Source of the DNA: Saccharothrix espanaensis DSM 44229
GTDB taxonomy: Bacteria; Actinomycetota; Actinomycetes; Mycobacteriales; Pseudonocardiaceae
DNA length: 64,000 nt
Direction: 5' to 3'
Assembly (NCBI RefSeq): GCF_000328705.1
Contig: NC_019673.1
Span: 8,133,501-8,197,500 of the forward strand
This document shows positions 28,079 to 36,294 of the stretch, piece by piece. Every line of letters starts with the position of its first letter. The first letter of the stretch is position 1. The notes under the pieces are model-generated. The model was not told the DNA's origin, did no database searches, and saw only the letters and a program-made list of their open reading frames with translations. Position numbers and translations under genes: made by a program.

Positions 28079-28547
28079 TCACCCGGCCAGGCGGTCCACC
28101 TCGGCGGTGAGGTCGGCCCGCAGGTCGTCGTGCCGCTCGGCCAGGGCGTGCGCCGGGTCGCCCCACCGGGCCGGCGGGTACCGGTACACCGGCCCGCCGA
28201 CGAACTCGGCCGGCTCCCAGGAGTAGCGGGGCCACACGTGGGCGTGCAGGAACGGGTCGGTGTTGCCGAGGATCTCCAGGTTCACCCGGCGGAAGGCGGG
28301 GGTCGCGGCGCGCGCAGACCCGTTCCACGGCCTCGCCCAGCACGTCGAGGTCGGCGAGGAAGGCGAGCCGGTCCGGCTTGGGCAGGTCGGTCAGCCGGTC
28401 CACGCCGGGCCGGTCGACCAGCAGGACGCAGTAGCCGGGCAGGAACTGGACGTCGCCGATCACCGCGAACCCGGCGGTGAGCCGGCGCAGGACGGTGGGG
28501 TTCTCCCCGCGCGAAGCCGAGCCGATGCGGTCCGCTCTCCATGAAAT
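28079..28547 (-). pseudogene. HIT-type diadenosine polyphosphate hydrolase gene, frameshifted and without a normal start
   Basis: The N-terminal half reads SWRADRIGSASRGENPTVLR through AVERVCARRDP in one frame. The C-terminal half reads AFRRVNLEILGNTDPFLHAH onwards in another, joined at a run of five G (28298-28302, C on the coding strand); removing one base restores the family's continuous sequence, including the histidine-rich HAHVWPRY. Relatives are annotated as diadenosine tetraphosphate hydrolases. A TAGCTT box lies seven bases before the expected start position, but that codon is ATT (28547-28545) rather than ATG or GTG. Both defects suggest a dead gene, though a homopolymer sequencing error is possible. 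Confidence 0.75.
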
Positions 28548-28658
28548 GCGACCCAAGCTAGCGGGCCGCCGTGGCCCACTGCGGCCCGTTCACCACGGAC
28601 GCAGGCGAGTACGCCGTCCGGCGCGCCTGATCCCGGTGTCGCCGGACCCCGTCGCCGG

Positions 28659-29375
28659 TCACGCGCGGCGACGGGGTTCCAGGCCGTCCAGCACGCGGTC
28701 CAGGCCGTAGGCGAAGTTCCGGTCGCGCAGCGCGGTCGGGTCCTGGCCGACGAGCTGCTCCTGCTGCGCGCGCAGGGACGGGTAGTCCTCGACGGCGCGG
28801 GTCAGCGCCGGGCCCAGCCGGCGTTGCCAGTCCTGCTCGGTCTGGCCGCTGCGGGCCAGCGTGGTCAGCCACGCGGCCTCGTTGACGCCGATGCCGATCA
28901 CGTAGGCGAGCACCGTGCTGATCACCGGGCCCGCTTCGTCGGCCGGGAAGCCCGCGTCGGCGAGCAGCACCATCATGCCCTCGTTGAGCCGCATCACGTT
29001 GGGGCCCAGGTAGGACAGGCCGACCTGGCCCAGCAGCGACGCGATCCACGGGTGGCGCAGGATCATCTCGCGCACGCTCGCCGCGCACCCGGAGACCGCC
29101 GCCCGCCAGTCGTCGCCGACGGCCGGCACCCGGATCTCGCCGTACACCTCGTCCACGACCAGTTCGATCAGCTCGTCGCGGTTGGCGACGTGCCGGTACA
29201 GCGACGTCGCACCGGCGTCGAGGCGGGTGCCGAGCCGGCGCATGGTCAGCGCGTCGATGCCCTCCGCGTCCAGCAGGGCGACCGCCTCGGCGACGATCTG
29301 CGCCCGGTTGAGCGCGGGCTGGTCGCGGGACCGGCGCTGCCTGGTCCACACCGAGGGGAGTTCGTCGGCCGTCAT
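28659..29375 (-). CDS. TetR-family transcriptional regulator
   Basis: The 238-aa protein has an N-terminal TetR helix-turn-helix (about 22-68: RAQIVAEAVALLDAEGIDAL, then GATSLYRHVANRDELIELV) and a TetR_C-type ligand-binding domain. It is divergent from the MFS exporter gene at 29482, the classic layout of a drug-responsive repressor and its pump, and a cluster of matching operator half-sites lies between them. The ATG at 29375 has TAATGT six bases upstream and no ribosome binding site, so the transcript is probably leaderless and the operator would overlap its promoter. Confidence 0.93.
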   Translation of the reverse strand: MTADELPSVWTRQRRSRDQPALNRAQIVAEAVALLDAEGIDALTMRRLGTRLDAGATSLYRHVANRDELIELVVDEVYGEIRVPAVGDDWRAAVSGCAASVREMILRHPWIASLLGQVGLSYLGPNVMRLNEGMMVLLADAGFPADEAGPVISTVLAYVIGIGVNEAAWLTTLARSGQTEQDWQRRLGPALTRAVEDYPSLRAQQEQLVGQDPTALRDRNFAYGLDRVLDGLEPRRRA

Positions 29376-29396
29376 GGCGTCACATTAGCGCACGCC

Positions 29397-29462
29397 ATGC
29401 GCACTTGCGTACGTCGTTCCGCTATGCGTACGGTGTGCGCATCAACGGAACAACGTACGCAT
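29397..29462. promoter_or_regulatory. Operator cluster for the TetR regulator
   Basis: Five near-identical half-sites of the form ATGCGYAC occur in the 106-bp gap: 29397-29404, 29405-29412 (TTGCGTAC) and 29424-29431 on the plus strand, and 29435-29442 and 29455-29462 on the minus strand. The central pair forms the 19-bp palindrome ATGCGTACGGTGTGCGCAT. A wider inverted repeat (29406-29421 with 29446-29461, 15 of 16 matching) includes the outer sites. Confidence 0.75.
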
Positions 29463-29481
29463 CGCCCTGGGGGAAGAGATC

Positions 29482-30957
29482 ATGACCGACCACCGCCATC
29501 CACGCCGCTGGCTGATCCTGGTCGTGCTGTGCCTGAGCACGCTGGTGCTGGTCATCGACAACATGGTGCTGACGGTCGCGGTCCCGCCGCTGACCGCCGA
29601 CCTCAGGGCGAGCGCCCAGGACATCCAGTGGGTGCTGGACAGCTACATGCTGGTGTTCGCGGGCCTCCTGCTCACCTCGGGCAGCCTCGCCGACCGCTTC
29701 GGCCGGCGGAAGGTGATGATCATCGGCCTGGCGCTGTTCGGTGCCGCGTCCCTGTTCGCCACCTTCGTGACCACCCCCGGCGAACTGATCGCCGCCCGCG
29801 TGGTCATGGGCGTCGGCGGCGCGCTGGTCATGCCCAGCACGCTGTCCATCCTGATCACCGTGTTCGACGAGCAGGAGCGCCGCAAGGCGATGGCCGCGTG
29901 GAGCGCGGTGGCGGTGCTCGGCATGGTCGGCGGTCCGGTGCTCGGCGGCGCGCTGATCGCGTCGTTCTCGTGGGCCGCGGTGTTCCTGATCAACGTCCCG
30001 ATCGCCGTCGTGGCCATCGCCGCCGCCGTCGTGCTGATGCCCGAGTCGCGCGGCCCGTGGCAGAAGCCGGACCCGCTGGGCGCGATCCTGTCGGCGGTCG
30101 GCATGACCTCGCTGGTGTGGATGATCATCGAGCTGCCCCAGCACGGCTTCCTGGACCAGAACACGCTCGTCGCGCTGACCGTGGCGGTGGCCGCGCTGGG
30201 CGGCTTCGTCTGGTGGGAACTGCGCACCGACTCCCCCATGGTCCCGCTCGGCCTGTTCCGCAACCGCGACTTCAGCGGCGGCAGCCTGTCGCTGACCCTG
30301 GTCCAGATCGGCAACGGCGGCCTGCTGCTGGTGCTGACCCAGTACCTCCAGTTCGTCCTCGGCTACACGCCCACCGAAGCCGGCCTGGCCTTCATCCCGA
30401 TGGCCGTCGCGTCGCTGCTGTTCAACTCGCTGGGCGCGGCGCTCGGCACCCGCGTCGGCAACCGGACGCTCGCCGTGGTCGGCATGGTCGCGATGGCCGC
30501 GGGGTTCGTGCTGCTGTCCGACCTCACCACGACCACCGAGGTGCTGACGCTGACCACCGCCCTGGGACTGCTCGGCGCGGGCGGCGGTCTGGCGGCACCC
30601 GCGGCGATCGCCGCGCTGATGGGCGCGGTCCCGCCGGAGCAGGCGGGCGTCGGCTCGGCGCTCAACGACACCATCCAGCAGATGGGCGCGGCGCTCGGCG
30701 TGGCCGTCCTGGGCAGCGTCGTGGCCGCGAACTACACCGACGCCATGCCCGCCGACGCGCCCGAGGCGGCCCGCCGGTCCATCGGCGACGCCCTGTCCCT
30801 GGGCACCCCGACCCTGACCGACAGCGCCCGCGCCGCATTCACCGACGCCATGTCCACCGCCTTCGTGGCCGGCGCGGCCGGAGTGCTCGCCGCCGCGACC
30901 GTCGCCCTGTTCGTCATGCGGGGCCGCAAGCCCGCACCGGAGCCGGTCTCCGTCTGA
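29482..30957 (+). CDS. MFS multidrug exporter, DHA2 (14-TMS) family
   Basis: The 491-aa membrane protein has about fourteen hydrophobic segments, the loop 2-3 motif GSLADRFGRRK and the exporter motif C-like VLGMVGGPVLGG, matching proton-driven drug exporters such as EmrB and antibiotic self-resistance pumps. GGGGGAAGAG precedes the ATG. It is divergent from the TetR gene, whose operators occupy its promoter. The transported compound is unknown. Confidence 0.94.
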   Translation: MTDHRHPRRWLILVVLCLSTLVLVIDNMVLTVAVPPLTADLRASAQDIQWVLDSYMLVFAGLLLTSGSLADRFGRRKVMIIGLALFGAASLFATFVTTPGELIAARVVMGVGGALVMPSTLSILITVFDEQERRKAMAAWSAVAVLGMVGGPVLGGALIASFSWAAVFLINVPIAVVAIAAAVVLMPESRGPWQKPDPLGAILSAVGMTSLVWMIIELPQHGFLDQNTLVALTVAVAALGGFVWWELRTDSPMVPLGLFRNRDFSGGSLSLTLVQIGNGGLLLVLTQYLQFVLGYTPTEAGLAFIPMAVASLLFNSLGAALGTRVGNRTLAVVGMVAMAAGFVLLSDLTTTTEVLTLTTALGLLGAGGGLAAPAAIAALMGAVPPEQAGVGSALNDTIQQMGAALGVAVLGSVVAANYTDAMPADAPEAARRSIGDALSLGTPTLTDSARAAFTDAMSTAFVAGAAGVLAAATVALFVMRGRKPAPEPVSV

Positions 30958-30981
30958 GCCGCGGATACCTGTCCACAAAGG

Positions 30982-31026
30982 ACTGCCGCTACCGCCGATC
31001 TTCCGGCGGTAGCGGCAGTTTCGTTC
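30982..31026 (+). terminator. Strong intrinsic terminator of the MFS gene
   Basis: A perfect 16-bp stem (30982-30997 with 31004-31019), loop ATCTTC, is followed by TTTCGTT. This is one of the clearest intrinsic terminators in the window. Confidence 0.85.
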
Positions 31027-31073
31027 CACTCATCGGCAAGGTCTTGAGTGCCCTCGGCTCAGACCTGCCGTGA

Positions 31074-31104
31074 GCGCCCGGCGAAGGGGGACTTCGCCGG
31101 GCGC
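31074..31104. terminator. Terminator of the subtilase gene
   Basis: GCGCCCGGCGAAG (31074-31086) pairs perfectly with CTTCGCCGGGCGC (31092-31104) around a five-base loop, just downstream of the subtilase stop on the minus strand. Confidence 0.8.
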
Positions 31105-31112
31105 TGCGGGCG

Positions 31113-32957
31113 TCAGGTGGTCAGCGTCCAGGAGTCGATCTTCCCGGTGTCGTTGACCTCGACGTCCTGCACGCGCAGGCGCCAGGTGCCGTTGCGCGCC
31201 TCGTTGGACAGGTTGACGGTGTAGCTGCGGTTGATGTTGTCGGCGCTGCCGCCGGCCCGGTTGTGCAGCACGTAGACGCTGCCGTCGGGCGCGACCAGCG
31301 AGACGACCAGGTCGCCGACGTAGGTGTGCACGATGTTCACCGCGACGGTCGCGGTGGCCGACGCGTTGCCCGAGCAGCCGGACACCGTGACCGAGCTCGT
31401 CACGGTCTGCAGGTCGCGGATCGCGTAGTCCGTGGCGTTGGTGGCGGGCTGGCAGCCGCCGCCGGTCGTGGACACCGTGATGGTGAACGTCGCCGAGCCC
31501 GACTTGCCCGCCTTGTCGGTCGCGGTCACCGTGACGTTCGCGGTGGTCGCGGCGCTGGGCGTGCCGGAGATGCGGCCGGTGGTCGAGTCGATGGCCAGGC
31601 CCGCCGGCAGACCGGTGGCGCTCCAGGTGTACGGCGCGGTGCCGCCCGTCGCGCTGTTGTCCAGGCTGAACGCCTGGCCCACGGTGGCGGTGCGGTTGCC
31701 GGGGTTGGCGACCGTGACGTCACCGGGCTGCGGGTTGCCGTTGAGGAAACCGGTGTACAGCAACACGTTCGGCGAACCGGTGTTGATGCCGGAGAGCTTG
31801 CCGGTGGAGCCGTTGTCGACCAGCGCGGCACGCACGGCCGCCGGCGTGGCGGAGGCGTTCTGCGCCAGGTACACCGCCGCCGCGCCCGCGACGTGCGGGG
31901 AGGCCATGGAGGTGCCGGACATCGTGGCGCTGCCGGTGTTGCTGCTGTGCGAGGCGGAGACGATGTTGTCGCCCGGGGCCCAGATGTCCAGGCAGGAGCC
32001 GTAGTTGCTGTCGCTGCGGCGGTTGTCGGTCTTGGTGCTGTTGCCGACCGTGATCGCCACGCCCAGCCGTTGCGGGCTGTAGTAGCAGGCGTCGTCGTTC
32101 GAGTTGCCCGCGGCCTGCACCCACTGCACGCCGCTGTCGATGACCGACTTCACCGCGTTGTCGATGGTCTGGTTGGTGCACCGCTGGCGGCAGCCGATGC
32201 TGTAGTTGACCACCGCGGGCTTGACGGCGTTGTTCTTGACCCAGTTCATCCCGGCGATCAGGTCGTCGTCGGTCGCGCTGCCGGAGCAGTCGAGCACGCG
32301 CACCGCCACGATGGTCGCCTTCTTGGCCACACCGTAGGAGGTGCCCGCCGCGGTGCCGGCGACGTGCGTGCCGTGCCCGTGGCAGTCCTGCGGGGTGGAG
32401 TCGTTGTCGACCGCGTCAAAGCCCGCGGCGATGCGCCCGGCGAAATCCGTGTGGTTGGCGTTGATCCCGGAGTCCATCACGTACACCCGTGCGCCCTGAC
32501 CGGGATTGGTCGGGTAGGTGTAGGCGTTGTTCAGCGGCAGGTCGCGCTGGTCGACCCGGTCGTCACCCCAGTTCGGGGGGTTGTTCTGGGTGTCGGCGAC
32601 CACCATCCGGGTGACCTGCTGGACGTACTGGACCTTCGGGTCGCGGGCGACCTTCGCCGCCTCGTCGGCCGACATCGCGGCGGAGTAGCCGTCGAGCACC
32701 GCGCCGTAGGTGTGCCGGATCTTGCCGCCGTACTGGCGGGCCATGGCCGAGGCCGCCGCGCCCACCGACTGCGCGCCCTGGCCCTGGCTCTTGAACACGA
32801 CGATGTAGCGACCGGGCACCGCGTCCGCCGACTCGGCGTTGACGATGGTGGTCGGGGGCTGCGCCGCCGGGGCGGACGCGGCCGGTGTCGCGAAGTACGC
32901 GACCATTCCGGAGGCGGCGATCGTGCAGGCGATCGCCTTCAAAGTTGTTTTCCTCAT
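31113..32957 (-). CDS. Secreted subtilisin-like serine protease (S8) with P domain
   Basis: The 614-aa preproprotein has a signal peptide (about 1-28, ending ASA), an I9-type inhibitory propeptide (about 48-120) and an S8A catalytic domain with D162 (VMDSGIN), H195 (HGHGTHVAG), oxyanion N285 (AAGN) and S350 (SGTSMASP). A putative Ig-like domain (about 405-495) and a C-terminal proprotein-convertase P domain (about 505-614, YVGDLVVSLVAPDG) follow. Such enzymes are exported and self-processed; the extra domains usually aid stability or substrate binding. AGGA lies about 12 bases before the ATG. It is divergent from another secreted peptidase. Confidence 0.95.
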   Translation of the reverse strand: MRKTTLKAIACTIAASGMVAYFATPAASAPAAQPPTTIVNAESADAVPGRYIVVFKSQGQGAQSVGAAASAMARQYGGKIRHTYGAVLDGYSAAMSADEAAKVARDPKVQYVQQVTRMVVADTQNNPPNWGDDRVDQRDLPLNNAYTYPTNPGQGARVYVMDSGINANHTDFAGRIAAGFDAVDNDSTPQDCHGHGTHVAGTAAGTSYGVAKKATIVAVRVLDCSGSATDDDLIAGMNWVKNNAVKPAVVNYSIGCRQRCTNQTIDNAVKSVIDSGVQWVQAAGNSNDDACYYSPQRLGVAITVGNSTKTDNRRSDSNYGSCLDIWAPGDNIVSASHSSNTGSATMSGTSMASPHVAGAAAVYLAQNASATPAAVRAALVDNGSTGKLSGINTGSPNVLLYTGFLNGNPQPGDVTVANPGNRTATVGQAFSLDNSATGGTAPYTWSATGLPAGLAIDSTTGRISGTPSAATTANVTVTATDKAGKSGSATFTITVSTTGGGCQPATNATDYAIRDLQTVTSSVTVSGCSGNASATATVAVNIVHTYVGDLVVSLVAPDGSVYVLHNRAGGSADNINRSYTVNLSNEARNGTWRLRVQDVEVNDTGKIDSWTLTT

Positions 32958-33357
32958 GGGTTGCCGAATTCCTCACTTCGCAGGGTGAACAGGGTCGGAC
33001 AGGCCGCAGCCGCCAACCCTGGACAGACCGTACGAGCAGCTTCCGCCGGGAAACAAGAGATAACCCTCAATACTCGCAACATACGGTGAACGCCCTGTTC
33101 AAAGCCCTGCCGGCGACCCACTACCGATAGACCTACCTAGTGTTCCGCGTCCCTCTACCCATAGCTACGAAATACGCTGGACACCATTTACGAACACTTT
33201 CCGTAACGTCCCGGCGGGACCGCCGGCCAACCGGCCCGACTCGTCCGGGGGGAGGCTCGCCTAGGTCGGCGGGATGAGCGGGCGTCATCCCGCCGACCGA
33301 CGCCCGGCGACGTTCGGCGCGACCATGATCGGCGGCACCCGACCCCGGAGGGATGAC
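32958..33357. other. Divergent promoter region of two secreted peptidase genes
   Basis: 400 bp between the subtilase gene (minus) and the S33 peptidase gene (plus). It is AT-richer than the genome average around 33050-33200. No gene and no clear shared operator could be established by eye. Confidence 0.4.
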
Positions 33358-34746
33358 ATGAGAAGAGCGCTGGCCGTAGCCACCGCGATGGGCGTGGTCG
33401 CCACGTTGGCGATACCCACGGCCGCCCAAGCAGCACCCGCGCCGGCCTGGCAGGCGTGCGGCGAGCACGGTGCCCGGTGCGCCACCGTCGAGGTGCCGCT
33501 GGACTGGTCGAAGCCGAAGGGGGCCCGCATCTCGCTGGCCGTGTCCCGGTTGTCGGCCGCCGACCCGAAGCGCCGGATCGGCGTCCTGTTCATCAACCCC
33601 GGCGGCCCGGGAGGCCCCGCCGTGCCCCTGGTCCGCGACGCGGCGACCGAGGTCTTCCCGGCCACCCTCCGCGACCGCTTCGACATCGTCGGGGTGGACC
33701 CGCGCGGCGTGGGCGAGAGCCGACCCGCGATCACGTGCCCCAAGCCGCCGTACGACGCCAAGATCACCCACCACCCCCAGACCCCGGCGCAGTTCCAGGC
33801 GCTGGTGGCGTACAACCGCGAGGTGGCCGAGTCGTGCCGCCAGGCGACCGGTCCGCTGATCGACCACGTGGACACCGTCAGCGCTGCCAAGGACTTCGAC
33901 GCGGTGCGCGCGGCACTGGGGGCCGACAAGGTGAGCTGGCTGGGGTTGTCGTACGGGACCCACCTGGGTGCGACTTACGCCCAACTGTTCCCGTCACGGG
34001 TGCGCGCGGCGGTGCTGGACGGCGCGATGGACCACACGATCGGCACGCGCCGCTTGGCGGCGGACGAGGCGCGCAGCACCGAGGACGTGTTCAACGAGTT
34101 CGCGAAGTGGTGCGCGACAACGACAACGTGCGCCCTGCGCGGCCGTGACGTCAAGGCCGAGTACAGCGCACTGCTGGCACGTGCCGACCGCCACAACATC
34201 CCAGCCGAGGGCGTGCCGTACGGGATCACCGCGGAACAGATCGGCTACGGCGTCTACACGGCGCTGTACATGACCGGGGATTGGCCCAGGCTCTCGGAAA
34301 TCCTGCGAGATATCCTGGTCCCGAACCCCGACGCGTCCCTCTTCGCCGGCGTAGGTTCCGACGCCGCGTACCGCGTGATCGGCTGCCACGACTTTCCCAG
34401 CGACGTAAGGACTTTCGCAGACCTGTCCACCCGCCAACAAGAAGCCCGCAAACTGGCCCCGGTGACCCGGGGTTACGTAGAAGGCTGGGACATCCAAGCA
34501 GGCTGCACCGGCTGGCCGATCCGCCCCGCGAACCCGTGGAGCCGCCTGAACGTCAAGGGGGCCAAGAACATCCTCGTGGTGAGCGGCGAACACGACCCCT
34601 CCACCCCCCGAGCCTGGGGCGACGGCCTGACCTGCCAGATCCAAGGCGCACGACACCTGATCTGGCCAGGAGTAGGCCACACCGGCTACTTCAACGACCC
34701 CACCACCCAAGCCCAAGAAATCACCCACCTGCTCAACGCCACCTGA
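33358..34746 (+). CDS. Secreted alpha/beta hydrolase, tripeptidyl aminopeptidase-like (S33)
   Basis: The 462-aa protein has a signal peptide (about 1-25, cut after AQAA), an alpha/beta hydrolase core and the C-terminal TAP-like domain typical of Streptomyces tripeptidyl aminopeptidases. The nucleophile lies in GLSYGTHLG, the acid in SGEHDPSTP and the histidine in GVGHTGYF; the oxyanion-loop NPGGPGG is also present. It would release peptides from the N-terminus of secreted protein digests. GGAGGGATGAC precedes the ATG at 33358; the longer reading has no signal sequence at its start. Confidence 0.92.
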   Translation: MRRALAVATAMGVVATLAIPTAAQAAPAPAWQACGEHGARCATVEVPLDWSKPKGARISLAVSRLSAADPKRRIGVLFINPGGPGGPAVPLVRDAATEVFPATLRDRFDIVGVDPRGVGESRPAITCPKPPYDAKITHHPQTPAQFQALVAYNREVAESCRQATGPLIDHVDTVSAAKDFDAVRAALGADKVSWLGLSYGTHLGATYAQLFPSRVRAAVLDGAMDHTIGTRRLAADEARSTEDVFNEFAKWCATTTTCALRGRDVKAEYSALLARADRHNIPAEGVPYGITAEQIGYGVYTALYMTGDWPRLSEILRDILVPNPDASLFAGVGSDAAYRVIGCHDFPSDVRTFADLSTRQQEARKLAPVTRGYVEGWDIQAGCTGWPIRPANPWSRLNVKGAKNILVVSGEHDPSTPRAWGDGLTCQIQGARHLIWPGVGHTGYFNDPTTQAQEITHLLNAT

Positions 34747-34752
34747 CCCACC

Positions 34753-34783
34753 ACGTCCCGGTGTCCACCCGACACCGGGACGT
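34753..34783. terminator. Terminator after the S33 peptidase gene
   Basis: ACGTCCCGGTGTC (34753-34765) pairs perfectly with GACACCGGGACGT (34771-34783), followed by CTCCTCTT. It also marks the left boundary of the defence island. Confidence 0.8.
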
Positions 34784-34931
34784 CTCCTCTTCCACCGCCC
34801 TATGTCCGATCCGGAGCAGCCCGCCCCGGCCGCAGTCGCCTCGCCAGCCGCCCAGTCGCTGGACGACTGTCCGCAGGGTGCTGGAAGCACGCCACCTCGC
34901 ACGCCCGGCACCGACCGGAGAACCGCGTCGA

Positions 34932-35537
34932 TCAGCTCTGGGGCAAGGTGGTCAACCGCCGACGCACATAGGCGAGATCGAGCGAACAGTGCTTGGCAAT
35001 CAGTTCATGCTTGCGCTTCAGCGGCTCTTCGACCACGGAGTCGTCGGTGACGTACACGACGATCAACGGTTTGAGTCGAGCGCTCACCGCGTTGTTGACC
35101 GCTGCCCACAGCAAGTCCCTGAAGGCGCGCGGCCGCCCCCAACAGACATAACGCTCCAGCGTCCCATCGGTCGCCACACAGTGCATCGGCTTCTCACGTG
35201 TCGAGCCGGTTTTGATCTTCCACGAATCGCCGAGCACCTGGGCGACGAACTCATCGGCAGGCGACAGCCGTTTCGTGGCGTATATCGCGTAGGAACCGAA
35301 GTTCTCCAGGGCACGGGCGTACTCCTTCAGCGGACCGTCCTTGAGCCAGACGCGCATGCCCTCCGCAGTGTAGTAGTCCGCCAGCTCACCTCCGATCGCC
35401 TCATCTTCCACCCATCGGGTGTAGTAGGCGGTCCGGCTGCGGATGGACACACCTTCCCAGTCCAACGATCCCACCTGGCGGTAGAGCTCGCGGATGACGG
35501 CCTCTCTGATGTCCTTCGGCATTGGGATCTCGGGCAC
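34932..35537 (-). CDS. Unrecognised protein, last gene of the defence operon
   Basis: I do not recognise this 201-aa protein. It is soluble, rich in charged and aromatic residues, with no signal peptide or membrane segment. Notable stretches are YRQVGSLDWEGVSIRSRTAY near the N-terminus, a basic middle (ATKRLSP, KIKTGSTREKPM) and a C-terminal RHELIAK-like stretch followed by YVRRRLTTLP. The GTG at 35537 lies seven bases after the vsr stop, with GAGGGG just upstream, so it belongs to the operon. In related operons this place is often held by an AIPR gene, which this is not. Codon use is less GC-biased than in the housekeeping genes. Confidence 0.75.
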   Translation of the reverse strand: MPEIPMPKDIREAVIRELYRQVGSLDWEGVSIRSRTAYYTRWVEDEAIGGELADYYTAEGMRVWLKDGPLKEYARALENFGSYAIYATKRLSPADEFVAQVLGDSWKIKTGSTREKPMHCVATDGTLERYVCWGRPRAFRDLLWAAVNNAVSARLKPLIVVYVTDDSVVEEPLKRKHELIAKHCSLDLAYVRRRLTTLPQS

Positions 35538-35544
35538 TAACCCC

Positions 35545-36294
35545 TCACTTCCGCCCTGACTTCACCGGACGGCCCAACGCGGTCGCGATCCGGTCGGCGA
35601 CGGCTTCCGGGTCCTCGTGCTCCCAGCACCGGATCACCGCCCATCCCCGCTCCGCTAGCGCCTGGTTGGTCTCGTTGTCACGCCTTTTGTTGTCGACGAT
35701 CTTCGTACTCCAGAACTCGGAGTTCTTCTTCGCCGGGCGGTGGTGCTCCTCGCAGCCATGCCAGAAACACCCGTCCACGAAGATCGCCAACCGTTCTTTG
35801 ACGAACACGATGTCCGCCGTCCGCCGCAGCTCCGGCAGCGGCCGCACCGACACTCGGTAGCGCAGGCCGCGCGCGTGGAGTTCAGCGCGTAGCTGGAGTT
35901 CTGGAGTGGTGTCCCGTCCCCGATTGCCCCTCATCGACGCCCGCACCTCGCGAGAGGACGCCCACGACTCGCTCGGGAGCGCCTCGTCCCGCACGAGCCC
36001 TCGCGAACGAGCTGTCTCCCAGCCTTCGGCGAGATTCGCGGACCGCGTGGAGTGACCGACCACGCCCAACGACTTCGAGACTGTGCGATCGCCCGCTCGC
36101 CACCGCAAGTAGGCGCGGACGGTCCCCGTTCCTTCCGACGCCTTGAGCAGAACGGAGCCTCGGGCGACCTGGCCCGCGCCAAGGTCCACGACCCGTCGAT
36201 GACCGCCGCCCGCCGCTTTGTCCTGTTCCGCCTCGACCAACGACCTCGACCGATCGGGCTTCGGTTTCCAGGCGCGAGCGGGCGGCCCGGTCAC
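35545..36294 (-). CDS. vsr: Vsr-type (very short patch repair) endonuclease with N-terminal extension
   Basis: The C-terminal part (about 120-249 of 249 aa) is a Vsr nuclease: ASMRGNRGRDTTPELQLRAE, the catalytic aspartate in TADIVF, FVDGCFWHGCEEHH with the zinc and active-site histidine/cysteine residues, and WAVIRCWEHE. Vsr nicks T:G mismatches left by deamination of 5-methylcytosine, or serves as a nuclease in restriction systems. The first 115 residues form an extra domain (VRAYLRWRAGDRTVSKSLG, then RSANLAEGWETAR) resembling small DNA-binding modules. The GTG at 36294 overlaps the methylase stop by four bases (GTGA). Confidence 0.88.
   Translation of the reverse strand: MTGPPARAWKPKPDRSRSLVEAEQDKAAGGGHRRVVDLGAGQVARGSVLLKASEGTGTVRAYLRWRAGDRTVSKSLGVVGHSTRSANLAEGWETARSRGLVRDEALPSESWASSREVRASMRGNRGRDTTPELQLRAELHARGLRYRVSVRPLPELRRTADIVFVKERLAIFVDGCFWHGCEEHHRPAKKNSEFWSTKIVDNKRRDNETNQALAERGWAVIRCWEHEDPEAVADRIATALGRPVKSGRK

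Noticed and set aside
34784-34931. Left attachment site for an integrated island (second copy of the tRNA-Arg 3' end)
   Set aside because: I looked for TGCCCCCGGCAGGATTCGAA or a shorter piece near the island's left end and found none.
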